Assembly: GCA_902536555.1 (NCBI GenBank)
Contig: CACAXR010000004.1
Location: 1-64,000 of the forward strand
DNA: 64,000 nt
Origin: an uncultured Prochlorococcus sp.
GTDB lineage: Bacteria > Cyanobacteriota > Cyanobacteriia > PCC-6307 > Cyanobiaceae
Direction of reading: 5' to 3'
This document shows positions 17,635 to 25,483 of the stretch, one piece after another (the stretch's first letter is position 1; the number at the start of each line of letters is the position of its first letter). The position numbers and the translations under genes are program-made. The notes under the pieces are model-generated. The model had not been told where the DNA came from and did not search any database. It worked only from the letters and a program-made list of their open reading frames with translations.

Positions 17635-19101
17635 TTAATTTGAAAAATTATTTCTGGGTAGATAGAGATTTTTTTGTCTTAAAGATTGATATGTTGTAAA
17701 AAATCGCAAAATAGTTTTAGAACAATTTAATGAGGTAAACAAGCTAATTAAGACTCCAATACCTAATGTTGCAGCAAATCCTTTAACAAAATTTGTTCCT
17801 AATAAAAACAAAACAAAACAACTTAGAAGAGTTGTAATATGTCCATCAACTATGGATGAAATAGCTCTCTGAAAACCACTATCAATTGATCTTGTAAGAG
17901 TATTACCATCATTTAATTCTTCTCTAATTCTCTCAAATATTAGAATATTTGCATCAACAGCCATACCAATGCTAAGTATAAGCCCAGATATTCCTGGTAA
18001 AGTCAAAGTTACAGGAATTAAAGAATAAAGAGCTAAGTTAAAGAAACCATAAAGTACTAGAGAAAGAACTGAAACAAAACCTAGAATTCTATAATTAAAA
18101 ATCATAAAAATACCAACAAAAATTAATCCACTAATAGCTGCATAAAGACTTTTTAAAATATTTTTGGATCCCAACAGAGCCCCTATTGTGTTAGTTTCTA
18201 CTATTTCAATTGGCAATGGCAATGAGCCTCCTTTAAGTTGAACTTCTAATTCTCTAGCATTTTCAGCACTAAAATTACCGCTTATTGTTGCTGATCCACC
18301 TGTAATCCCAGTACTTGTAAACTGATTGCCAACACTGGCTTCGCTTATTGATTCACCATCTAGAATGATAGCCAATAGTTGATTAGTGCCAGCAATTGAC
18401 TTTGTAATTTCAGCAAACTTTTCACCTCCTGAATTACTAAAAGTTAATAAAACTTCCCAATTACTATTTGTTTGTTCTTGTCTCCTTCCCGCGTTAATAA
18501 GATCCTTACCAGATAAATCTGTTTTAATAAATAAATTTGTAATTTCTTTATCAACATATTTTTTGATTTCAATTAACTTACCATATAAATCATTTCTAGT
18601 AGATGAGTAATTCAATTCTTGCTCTATATCTTTAAGATCATCTTGAATAACTTTTAAGTTATTATCATTTTGACTTTTTTCTGCAAGGGAATATTGTTCA
18701 ATTAATTCTTTAATACTCAATCTTTTTAGTTGCAGGGTTTTTAAATCTGTAGAGGTTCCTTCTTTTTGCGTTCTAAATTCTAATAAAGCAGTCTTACCTA
18801 ATACCCTTGAAGCAACTAATGGATTTTGTTCACCTGGTAATTCTAAAATCAATTGATCTCCACCGAGGGTTTGCAAATTAGACTCAGAAACTCCTAAATT
18901 GTTAACGCGCTTATCTATAACCGAATTAACTGCTTCAAGTTCATCCCTTGTTACCTTACCTTCCTCTTTAATAATTTGTAGTGTAAGTTGAGAACCCCCT
19001 TGTAAATCCAATCCCAACTGTAAGGGATAATTTATTAATAGATAAATAGATAAAGTAAGTAGAAATATAATTAAAAAAAGCCAACCTTGCCTTCTTTTCA
19101 T
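17635..19101 (-). CDS. secD: Protein translocase subunit SecD
   Basis: A 488-residue protein with one N-terminal helix, a large periplasmic region (about 30-310) and five C-terminal helices. It contains the D1 motif YPLQLGLDLQGGSQLTLQI and the AVDANILIFERIREEL motif. SecD forms a complex with SecF. The gene begins 3 bases after the pdhB stop, an unusual tight link of protein export with pyruvate dehydrogenase that suggests cotranscription. Confidence 0.94.
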   Translation of the reverse strand: MKRRQGWLFLIIFLLTLSIYLLINYPLQLGLDLQGGSQLTLQIIKEEGKVTRDELEAVNSVIDKRVNNLGVSESNLQTLGGDQLILELPGEQNPLVASRVLGKTALLEFRTQKEGTSTDLKTLQLKRLSIKELIEQYSLAEKSQNDNNLKVIQDDLKDIEQELNYSSTRNDLYGKLIEIKKYVDKEITNLFIKTDLSGKDLINAGRRQEQTNSNWEVLLTFSNSGGEKFAEITKSIAGTNQLLAIILDGESISEASVGNQFTSTGITGGSATISGNFSAENARELEVQLKGGSLPLPIEIVETNTIGALLGSKNILKSLYAAISGLIFVGIFMIFNYRILGFVSVLSLVLYGFFNLALYSLIPVTLTLPGISGLILSIGMAVDANILIFERIREELNDGNTLTRSIDSGFQRAISSIVDGHITTLLSCFVLFLLGTNFVKGFAATLGIGVLISLFTSLNCSKTILRFFTTYQSLRQKNLYLPRNNFSN

Positions 19102-19104
19102 TGT

Positions 19105-20088
19105 CTATATACTCCCACTAATTAAATCTTCAACTTTTTCAACTATTTGATGTGGTTGGATTATTGTCAAATTCTCAAGATTTCCATTATAAGGAGTTGG
19201 AATATCCTGACTAGATAATCTAATTGGTCGGGCATCAAGATCATCAAAGCACTCTTCTGTTATCAAGGCAATTAATTCTGCACCAATACCTCCAGTCTTC
19301 ATACATTCTTCAACAATAACTACTTTATTTGTTTTTCTTATTGATTTTGAGATGGTTTTCATATCAAATGGTTTTAAACTTATTAAATCTATTAACTCAA
19401 CATCTATTCCTTTTTTTTCTAATTCTTCAACAGCTTTAAGGCAGTGATGTCTCATTCTTGAGTAAGTCAATAAAGTAATATCTTTACCTTCTTTTACAAC
19501 GTCAGCCTGATCTAAGGCGCAAGTATAATCACCATCAGGTAATTCTTCAGACAAATTATATAGAAGAACATGTTCGAAAAATAGAACCGGATTATCATCT
19601 CTTATAGCCGCTTTCATTAAACCTTTAGCATTTGTTGGTGTACTACATGCAACAATCTTTATGCCAGGAACTGCATGAAAATATGCTTCGAGTCTTTGAC
19701 TGTGCTCAGCGCCAAGTTGACGGCCAACTCCTCCAGGTCCTCGAACTACTGCTGGTATTTTATAATTTCCACCACTTGTATATCTAAGCATACCCATATT
19801 ATTTGATATCTGATTAAAAGCTAAAAGCAAAAAACCCATATTCATTCCTTCTACTATTGGTCTTAAGCCAGTCATTGCTGCACCCACAGCCATACCCGTA
19901 AAACTATTCTCTGCAATAGGAGTATCTAAGACTCTTAACTCTCCATATTTTTCATATAAATCCTTAGTTACCTTATAAGATCCTCCATATTGACCAACAT
20001 CTTCCCCCATAACGCAAACATTTACATCATTTGCCATTTCTTCATCAATTGCCTCTTTCAAAGCATTAAATAATAATGTTCCAGCCAC
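19105..20088 (-). CDS. pdhB: Pyruvate dehydrogenase E1 component, beta subunit
   Basis: A 327-residue E1-beta subunit of the alpha2beta2 type. Seen are [19 protein letters not shown], the cofactor-domain segment ERxxD-like [20 protein letters not shown] and a [21 protein letters not shown] block with the conserved histidine. It decarboxylates pyruvate with thiamine diphosphate together with PdhA and feeds acetyl groups to lipoyl E2, linking to the pyruvate kinase product. The start is GTG ([10 protein letters not shown]), the usual N-terminus for this family. A small membrane protein gene lies 49 bases upstream. Confidence 0.94.
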   Translation of the reverse strand: MAGTLLFNALKEAIDEEMANDVNVCVMGEDVGQYGGSYKVTKDLYEKYGELRVLDTPIAENSFTGMAVGAAMTGLRPIVEGMNMGFLLLAFNQISNNMGMLRYTSGGNYKIPAVVRGPGGVGRQLGAEHSQRLEAYFHAVPGIKIVACSTPTNAKGLMKAAIRDDNPVLFFEHVLLYNLSEELPDGDYTCALDQADVVKEGKDITLLTYSRMRHHCLKAVEELEKKGIDVELIDLISLKPFDMKTISKSIRKTNKVVIVEECMKTGGIGAELIALITEECFDDLDARPIRLSSQDIPTPYNGNLENLTIIQPHQIVEKVEDLISGSI

Positions 20089-20137
20089 AATTAATTACCT
20101 AATTAATCACATATATAATCCTACCACTTTGAATAAT

Positions 20138-20233
20138 TCAACCTCCTTCAGCGAAGGTTATGAGTAGCAATATTGATAAAATCATTCCAGGTGACAGCAA
20201 AAGGACCAAAAGGCCTAAGTCATGTAAAGACAT
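20138..20233 (-). CDS. Very small single-helix membrane protein (31 aa)
   Basis: A 31-codon frame starting MSLHDLGLLVLLLSPGM, followed by a second hydrophobic stretch and ending TFAEGG before a TGA. It lies between the DUF3082 gene (34 bases upstream) and pdhB (49 bases downstream) on the same strand. The size and single-helix form recall the small subunits of photosynthetic membrane complexes, but it does not match PetG, PetL, PetM, PetN or the PSII small subunits that I know. The function is unknown. Confidence 0.5.
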   Translation of the reverse strand: MSLHDLGLLVLLLSPGMILSILLLITFAEGG

Positions 20234-20267
20234 TAAAAGCAAGTGTTTTCTTAATATTATTGGCAAT

Positions 20268-20570
20268 TCAATTTTTCTTCAGAAAAAAACTGCGAATAAA
20301 TACAATAAAAAGTCCTATGCCTATAAAAGCAAAAGAGAAAGTAAGCAAAAATGATAATCCAATTATTAAGGTATTAATACTAGAAGAAATATTTTGGACA
20401 ATTTCAGAAGAATTAGATGGTTTATGCACTGAAAAATAAATTGCAATTTTATTACTTAAAAAATAAAAAAATATAAATAATAAAAAACTTGTTAATGATC
20501 CTACAATAAAATTTAACGGTCCTTTTTCGGGAATGTTATTTTCAATATTCTCATTACTATTACCAGCCAC
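20268..20570 (-). CDS. DUF3082-type membrane protein (100 aa)
   Basis: A 100-residue protein with a polar N-terminus, PEKGPLNFIVGSLTSFLLFI leading into the first helix, and a second long hydrophobic stretch (about 65-97). The pattern fits the cyanobacteria-specific DUF3082 family of unknown function. The start is probably GTG. It sits 23 bases after ispE and is in the ksgA-to-secF operon. Confidence 0.7.
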   Translation of the reverse strand: MAGNSNENIENNIPEKGPLNFIVGSLTSFLLFIFFYFLSNKIAIYFSVHKPSNSSEIVQNISSSINTLIIGLSFLLTFSFAFIGIGLFIVFIRSFFLKKN

Positions 20571-20593
20571 AATAAAATTTTGTATAAAAAAAT

Positions 20594-21529
20594 TTAAATG
20601 AATGTTATTCCCTTTTCAAGGAAAGTGCAAACCCATGAATCGTAACCTTTATTTCTAAAAAATTTATAATTTGCAGTTAATTCTTTTTTAGCAATCTCTA
20701 TATCTTTAAAGAGTGCAAAGCATGTAGGTCCTGAACCACTCATTGAAAATGTGAGACAATTTTCTAATTTAGAAAGTAAATATAATGCCTGCTTTACAGA
20801 ATCATTTTCATTTTCAACAACTAACTGCAAATCATTTTTAATAGATAAATGTTGATTATTAAAATTTAAGTTATTTAAACCATTATCTCTTAAATTTTTT
20901 CTTATGTTCTCAATCATTTCTCTATCAGTAAGATATTGATCACAAAATCTATTACTATATTTTTTATATGTTTCAGCTGTAGATACTGATACATTTCGAT
21001 TTTTTAAAAGAATTACTCCGTATTCAAAGTTTGAATCTAATTTCTCCAAAATTTCTCCTCTTCCAAAACATAATTGAATACCACCATTTATAAAAAAGGG
21101 AATATCAGATCCTAAAGTTGATGCTAACGAACATAATGTTTCTTGATCTAAGTTCAAATCCCATAATTTATTAAGACCAACTAATGTTGCTGCCGCATTG
21201 CTGGATCCACCAGCTAATCCTGCGCCAATTGGAATATTTTTTCTCAAAAATATATTCGCACCGTAATCTATATTTGATTTTTTCCTTAATAGATTTGCCG
21301 ATTTAACAATTAAGTTATCATCAGATAAGCTTAAATCATTACAATCAGACTCAAGTTTAATTAAACCTTCATTACTAACTTCAAATTCTAAATAATCAGA
21401 AAGATCGATATTTTGCATAATCATTGCTAACTCATGAAATCCATCCTCTCTTTTACCAATAACTTCAAGGTGCAAATTTATTTTGGCAGGAGATTTTATA
21501 TTAATTTTCGTTTTAGCTAAATCTTGCAT
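20594..21529 (-). CDS. ispE: 4-diphosphocytidyl-2-C-methyl-D-erythritol kinase
   Basis: A 311-residue GHMP kinase of the MEP isoprenoid pathway; it phosphorylates CDP-methylerythritol with ATP. The N-terminal SPAKINLHL (13-21), the ATP-binding PIGAGLAGGSSNAAA loop (100-114), TLGSDIPFF and the C-terminal SMSGSGPTCFALF glycine motif are all present. Products feed carotenoids, the phytyl chain of chlorophyll and quinones. It starts 12 bases after the ksgA stop. Confidence 0.94.
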   Translation of the reverse strand: MQDLAKTKINIKSPAKINLHLEVIGKREDGFHELAMIMQNIDLSDYLEFEVSNEGLIKLESDCNDLSLSDDNLIVKSANLLRKKSNIDYGANIFLRKNIPIGAGLAGGSSNAAATLVGLNKLWDLNLDQETLCSLASTLGSDIPFFINGGIQLCFGRGEILEKLDSNFEYGVILLKNRNVSVSTAETYKKYSNRFCDQYLTDREMIENIRKNLRDNGLNNLNFNNQHLSIKNDLQLVVENENDSVKQALYLLSKLENCLTFSMSGSGPTCFALFKDIEIAKKELTANYKFFRNKGYDSWVCTFLEKGITFI

Positions 21530-21541
21530 ATACTTAAATTT

Positions 21542-22366
21542 TTATTTTTTAATTTTAATACAATTTTCCGCAAGCTTAATCCATTGGTCAATTGAAATAT
21601 CTTGTGGTCTTAAATTAAAACAAACTTTTGAAGTTTCAGATAATTCATTTATCTCTTCATTTGAAAGTATTGAATTAAGGGTATTTCTAAGCATTTTTCT
21701 TCTTGAATTAAATGAAATTCGAAGAAGTTTATCTATATATTTTTCTAGACTAATATCCAATCTTAAATCATTTTTAATTGGTTCGAAAACTACTAAAGAA
21801 GAAAAAACTTTTGGAGGCGGACTAAATGATGAAGGCGGCACATCACATATTCTTTTTATTTTTGATAATAGTTGCATTCTTATACTAAGCGCACCCGCAT
21901 TGGGACTACCTTCTTGTGACAAAATTCTATCTACAACGTCTTTCTGCATCAAAAATATTATTTTTTCATAATTAAAGTTTCTTATAATGCCCAATCGACC
22001 TATGAAAATATCCAATATTGGGCCAGTAATATTGTAAGGAATATTTGCAATCACTTTTGTAATCTTCTTATTAATCGAATCTAAATTTACAGAAAGAATA
22101 TCTCCCTGCTGCAGTGAAAACTTATCATTATTATTGAATTTATCATTTAATAAATTTATTAAATCTTTATCTAATTCAATTGCATGTAATTTTTTAATTT
22201 CTGAATCTAACAACTTAGATGTTAAAGCTCCTTTACCAGGACCAATTTCTAAGATAAAGTCATTTTCATTAAGAACAGCAATTTCTTTGATTTTTTCTAA
22301 TATTTTTTTATTTACCAACCAGTGTTGTCCAAATCTTTTTTTTTGATGATAGTTTTTAGAATTCAT
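21542..22366 (-). CDS. rsmA: 16S rRNA dimethyladenosine transferase
   Basis: A 274-residue methyltransferase (KsgA/RsmA) that dimethylates two adjacent adenosines near the 3' end of 16S rRNA. It starts with the family [15 protein letters not shown], has SAM motif [13 protein letters not shown] (about 39-50) and the catalytic [12 protein letters not shown] motif. The [20 protein letters not shown] segment is typical of the C-terminal half. It is the first gene of the operon that continues into ispE, and is divergent from the Asn-rich gene. Confidence 0.94.
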   Translation of the reverse strand: MNSKNYHQKKRFGQHWLVNKKILEKIKEIAVLNENDFILEIGPGKGALTSKLLDSEIKKLHAIELDKDLINLLNDKFNNNDKFSLQQGDILSVNLDSINKKITKVIANIPYNITGPILDIFIGRLGIIRNFNYEKIIFLMQKDVVDRILSQEGSPNAGALSIRMQLLSKIKRICDVPPSSFSPPPKVFSSLVVFEPIKNDLRLDISLEKYIDKLLRISFNSRRKMLRNTLNSILSNEEINELSETSKVCFNLRPQDISIDQWIKLAENCIKIKK

Positions 22367-22422
22367 CTAAAAGATAAATAATATGTTTAAATTAAATATG
22401 AATTTATTTAATACTTTATATC

Positions 22423-22755
22423 ATGAGCTTATCAAAAAAAAATTTAGATAAACTCAATAAATTTAAAACAAAGAAAAATTTAAATAACGAAAGTGAAAAT
22501 ATAAATAATTACACAAATATAACGAATAATGATAATTTAATCACCAATCCACTTAATTCAGAAGATCCCAATAAAATTTTTTATTCTTTAATTGATAATT
22601 CAGAATCTTTAGAAGAGACTTCTAACATTAATAACTCACTAAGAGAAAGTGAGATTAATCAAATTAATATGAATTCTAAAAAACATAATTTATCCAATAA
22701 ATTAACATCCGAAGAAGAACTATATGATGAATTTAATTATCTTCTTGATGAATAA
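22423..22755 (+). CDS. Asn-rich low-complexity protein (110 aa)
   Basis: A 110-residue hydrophilic protein rich in Asn, Ser, Glu and Lys, without a membrane helix. The beginning KKNLDKLNKFKTKKN is basic and the end SEEELYDEFNYLLDE is acidic. The middle looks disordered. No domain is recognised. It stands between the divergent ksgA and rlmH, 19 bases before rlmH, so it may be cotranscribed with that gene. Confidence 0.55.
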   Translation: MSLSKKNLDKLNKFKTKKNLNNESENINNYTNITNNDNLITNPLNSEDPNKIFYSLIDNSESLEETSNINNSLRESEINQINMNSKKHNLSNKLTSEEELYDEFNYLLDE

Positions 22756-22774
22756 TTAGTTTTATTATTTACTT

Positions 22775-23191
22775 ATGCTTCAAAGTAATAGATTAGAAAT
22801 TTATGCTATCGGCAAAATAAAGAAACTTTGGATTAGAGATGGAATTAATCAATATAAAATAAGAATGCCTGAACTTGTCATTAATGAGTTAAAGACTTTT
22901 AATTTAAATAATCTTAGATCCAATAACAATATTATTATCTGCCTGAGTGAAGAAGGGAAACAGTTTAATTCAGTTGAACTATGTTCCTTACTCTTAAATT
23001 TTAAAAATAAAAAAATTAATTTCTTAATCGGTGATACTGATGGAGTTAGTTCAGATATAAAAGAAAAGTCAGATCTTGTACTAAGTCTATCTCCTTTAAC
23101 TTTTCCTCATGAATTAGCTAGATTAATCCTAATCGAGCAAATCTACAGAGCTATTTCCATATCTAACAACTCCCCTTATCATCGTTCTTAA
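22775..23191 (+). CDS. rlmH: 23S rRNA pseudouridine1915 N3-methyltransferase
   Basis: A 138-residue SPOUT methyltransferase that methylates pseudouridine 1915 in helix 69 of 23S rRNA on the assembled ribosome. Seen are the [19 protein letters not shown] start, the [12 protein letters not shown] segment, the SAM-binding knot [10 protein letters not shown] and the C-terminal [20 protein letters not shown]. The family often ends in PYHR, as here. Length is a little shorter than E. coli RlmH. Confidence 0.92.
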   Translation: MLQSNRLEIYAIGKIKKLWIRDGINQYKIRMPELVINELKTFNLNNLRSNNNIIICLSEEGKQFNSVELCSLLLNFKNKKINFLIGDTDGVSSDIKEKSDLVLSLSPLTFPHELARLILIEQIYRAISISNNSPYHRS

Positions 23192-23262
23192 AAAGATTAG
23201 ATTCAATCTAAAATTAATCTATAAAAGTTTAATAACTAACTATTTTTTGATTTTTTGCTATA

Positions 23263-23278
23263 TAGTACATATATACTA
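23263..23278 (+). promoter_or_regulatory. LexA-like operator of the umuDC genes (predicted)
   Basis: TAGTACATATATACTA is an inverted repeat (TAGTA, six bases, TACTA). It differs by one base from the cyanobacterial LexA pattern AGTAC-N4-GTACT. A TATACT -10 element lies inside the right half (23272-23277), 12 bases before the umuD TTG start, so bound repressor would block the promoter. Binding by LexA is inferred. Confidence 0.55.
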
Positions 23279-23289
23279 TTAATTTAACC

Positions 23290-23706
23290 TTGGATTCTTT
23301 TGATTCAACTACTAAAAAATTTAAAATCCCCTTATTAGCTGATTCGGTATCAGCAGGGTTTCCTTCTCCTGCAGATGACTATACAGAAGAAAATATTGAT
23401 TTAAACGAACATTTAATATCTAATCCGTTTAGCACTTTTTTTCTTAGAGTTAAAGGTGACTCAATGATAAATGCAGGAATTAAAGATAAAGATTTAATAA
23501 TAGTAGACAAGAGCTTAACAGCCAGGCCAGGGAATATCATCATTGCAATGATAGAGGGAGAATTTACAATAAAAAGATTATCTATAAAAAATAATGAATT
23601 ATATTTAAAAGCAGAAAATCATAATTATCCTGATTTTAGATTTAAAAACCATATTGATGTACAGATATGGGGAGTTGTTATTTATTCAATACATAGCTAT
23701 TTATGA
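23290..23706 (+). CDS. umuD: UmuD-like peptidase, DNA polymerase V subunit
   Basis: A 138-residue S24 peptidase. The self-cleavage site is Ala22-Gly23 (SAGFPSP), with catalytic Ser58 in GDSMI and Lys95 in FTIKRL, at the same spacing as E. coli UmuD (Ser60, Lys97). Cleaved UmuD' dimers join UmuC to form the translesion polymerase V during SOS. The start is TTG; it encodes the normal N-terminal length. The gene overlaps umuC in an ATGA junction and lies behind a LexA-like inverted repeat. Confidence 0.9.
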   Translation: MDSFDSTTKKFKIPLLADSVSAGFPSPADDYTEENIDLNEHLISNPFSTFFLRVKGDSMINAGIKDKDLIIVDKSLTARPGNIIIAMIEGEFTIKRLSIKNNELYLKAENHNYPDFRFKNHIDVQIWGVVIYSIHSYL

Positions 23707-24989
23707 GAATTTCAAATATTGATGCAATAGCTCTTATAGATGCTAATAATTTTTACGCGTCATGTGAACAAAATATTAATCCTCATTTGAGAAATAAACC
23801 AGTAGTAATTTTATCTAATAATGACGGATGTATCATTGCAAGAAGCCCTGAAGCGCGAGCTTTAAAAATTAAAATGGGAACTCCGTATTTTAAGGTCAAA
23901 GAAAGACTAAATAAATTAGATGTGGCAGTCTTAAGCTCAAACTACTCGCTTTATGGGGATATGAGCAGAAGACTAATGAATTTACTGAAAAATTACTGTG
24001 AACAGATAGAAATTTATTCTATTGACGAAGCATTCGTCTCGATTTCTAGACCTAATGATGAAAATCTGTATCCTTGGGCAAGAAGCATAAGATCATTAAT
24101 ATATCAAAATCTAGGGATTACCATAACAGTAGGAATAGGAGAAAATAAAGTAAGAGCAAAAATTGCTAATAAACTAGCTAAAAATATTGATTATTCAGCT
24201 GGAATATTTGATTTAGCTAGAACCGAAAATGAGAATAATTATTTGAAAAGAATTAGTATAGATAAGATATGGGGAGTCGGGAAACAAACCTCTAATTGGT
24301 TGCAAAGTAAAGGTATTAAAAATGCGAGAGAACTAAGAGATATGGAAGAAAATGAAATCATTAAGAAATTAGGCATCGTAGGGAAAAGACTGCAATTAGA
24401 ACTGAAAGGCCATAGATGTCTGCCCATAGAAAAAAACAAGAAATCAAAAAAAGAAATTCAAGTGAGCAGGAGTTTCGGAACGCCTATCACAAAATTAGAA
24501 GACTTAACTCAAGCACTGGCAACTCACGCAATAAAAGCCTCTGAAAAAATGAGAAGTCAGAATTTGCAATCATCTGATATTAGAGTATTTGCCAGAACCA
24601 GTAAATATTCAAGTCAAAATTATCAAAGAAGTGCTCATAGAAAACTTACAAATGCAACAGATGACACGAGTAAAATTTTAAAAATAGTAGTTGAATTATC
24701 TAAAGAAATTTATAATCCCGAATATAAATTCTCAAAAGCTGGTGTTTTAATGCAGGATTTAACTAATAGCGAATATTTACAGCAATCAGTTATCAATTAC
24801 AAATCTCAGAAAGACTTGAAAAAATCAGCAAATCTTATGAGAACGATTGATTTATTAAATAAAAGATTTAATAACAATGCAATTACATGGGCCATTACAA
24901 AAAATCCACAAAGTTGGAAGATGAATAAGAATTTCCTAAGTCGCTCATCTACAACTGATATAGAACAAATCCCAACTATAGTGAAGTAA
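23703..24989 (+). CDS. umuC: Y-family translesion DNA polymerase UmuC
   Basis: A 428-residue Y-family polymerase. The catalytic palm motifs are ALIDANNFYASCEQ (about 9-22) and YSIDEAFVSI (about 106-115), each with metal-binding acidic residues, and the thumb and helix-hairpin-helix region IDKIWGVGKQT comes later. The little-finger part contains SRSFGTPI. With UmuD' it copies damaged DNA with low fidelity. Start overlaps the umuD stop (ATGA), so translation is probably coupled. Confidence 0.93.
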   Translation: MRISNIDAIALIDANNFYASCEQNINPHLRNKPVVILSNNDGCIIARSPEARALKIKMGTPYFKVKERLNKLDVAVLSSNYSLYGDMSRRLMNLLKNYCEQIEIYSIDEAFVSISRPNDENLYPWARSIRSLIYQNLGITITVGIGENKVRAKIANKLAKNIDYSAGIFDLARTENENNYLKRISIDKIWGVGKQTSNWLQSKGIKNARELRDMEENEIIKKLGIVGKRLQLELKGHRCLPIEKNKKSKKEIQVSRSFGTPITKLEDLTQALATHAIKASEKMRSQNLQSSDIRVFARTSKYSSQNYQRSAHRKLTNATDDTSKILKIVVELSKEIYNPEYKFSKAGVLMQDLTNSEYLQQSVINYKSQKDLKKSANLMRTIDLLNKRFNNNAITWAITKNPQSWKMNKNFLSRSSTTDIEQIPTIVK

Positions 24990-24999
24990 ACAAAATAGA

Positions 25000-25467
25000 A
25001 TGGAATTTATATTATTTTTGAGCAAATTAGATAAAGAGATTCTTAACTTATTAATTAAAGCAAACTACATAGTTGAAGAAAATAAAATTGAATGTTTATT
25101 AAACAAAGAAATAAAAGGACTACATAATTTTAAAGAAAATAAAATAATAATATGTACTGAAAACGCAAAAAGGAAAACAAATTATAGAAATAAGAATCAA
25201 CAACCAATTAAAGATAACTTCAAAACAGAAAGGGCGATAAGAAAAGCATTAAGACACGAAGCAACTCATGCGATACAAAAATGTAATGACAATAAAACAA
25301 TAGGGGATATAAAAAAATTAGAAAGCAAATTGCATCAAAGTAAAAGAAAAGCATTAGAGTTCTCTAGTTTAAATTTTTCTGGGACTTATGCAAAAGAAGT
25401 AGAAGCTTATGTTCTTGAAGATAAACCAAAAAAAGTTAAAAACTTGATTAAAAAATACTGCCTATAA
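25000..25467 (+). CDS. HEATH-motif putative metalloprotease downstream of umuC
   Basis: A 155-residue basic protein with an HExxH zinc-peptidase motif at His86-Glu87-Ala-Thr-His90 and a following Cys95, plus an EVEAY segment (133-137) that could supply the third zinc ligand. The HEATHAIQKC spacing recalls the HExxHAxxxC pattern of the M76 (Atp23) family, but the rest is too diverged to assign. It starts 10 bases after umuC, so it is probably part of the same damage-inducible unit. Proteolytic activity and substrate are inference. Confidence 0.6.
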   Translation: MEFILFLSKLDKEILNLLIKANYIVEENKIECLLNKEIKGLHNFKENKIIICTENAKRKTNYRNKNQQPIKDNFKTERAIRKALRHEATHAIQKCNDNKTIGDIKKLESKLHQSKRKALEFSSLNFSGTYAKEVEAYVLEDKPKKVKNLIKKYCL

Positions 25468-25483
25468 ATTAAAAATTTTTATA

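Noticed and set aside
20160-20439. Two plus-strand frames opposite DUF3082 and the 31-codon gene
   Set aside because: They are antisense to better-supported minus-strand genes, basic, and without recognisable features.
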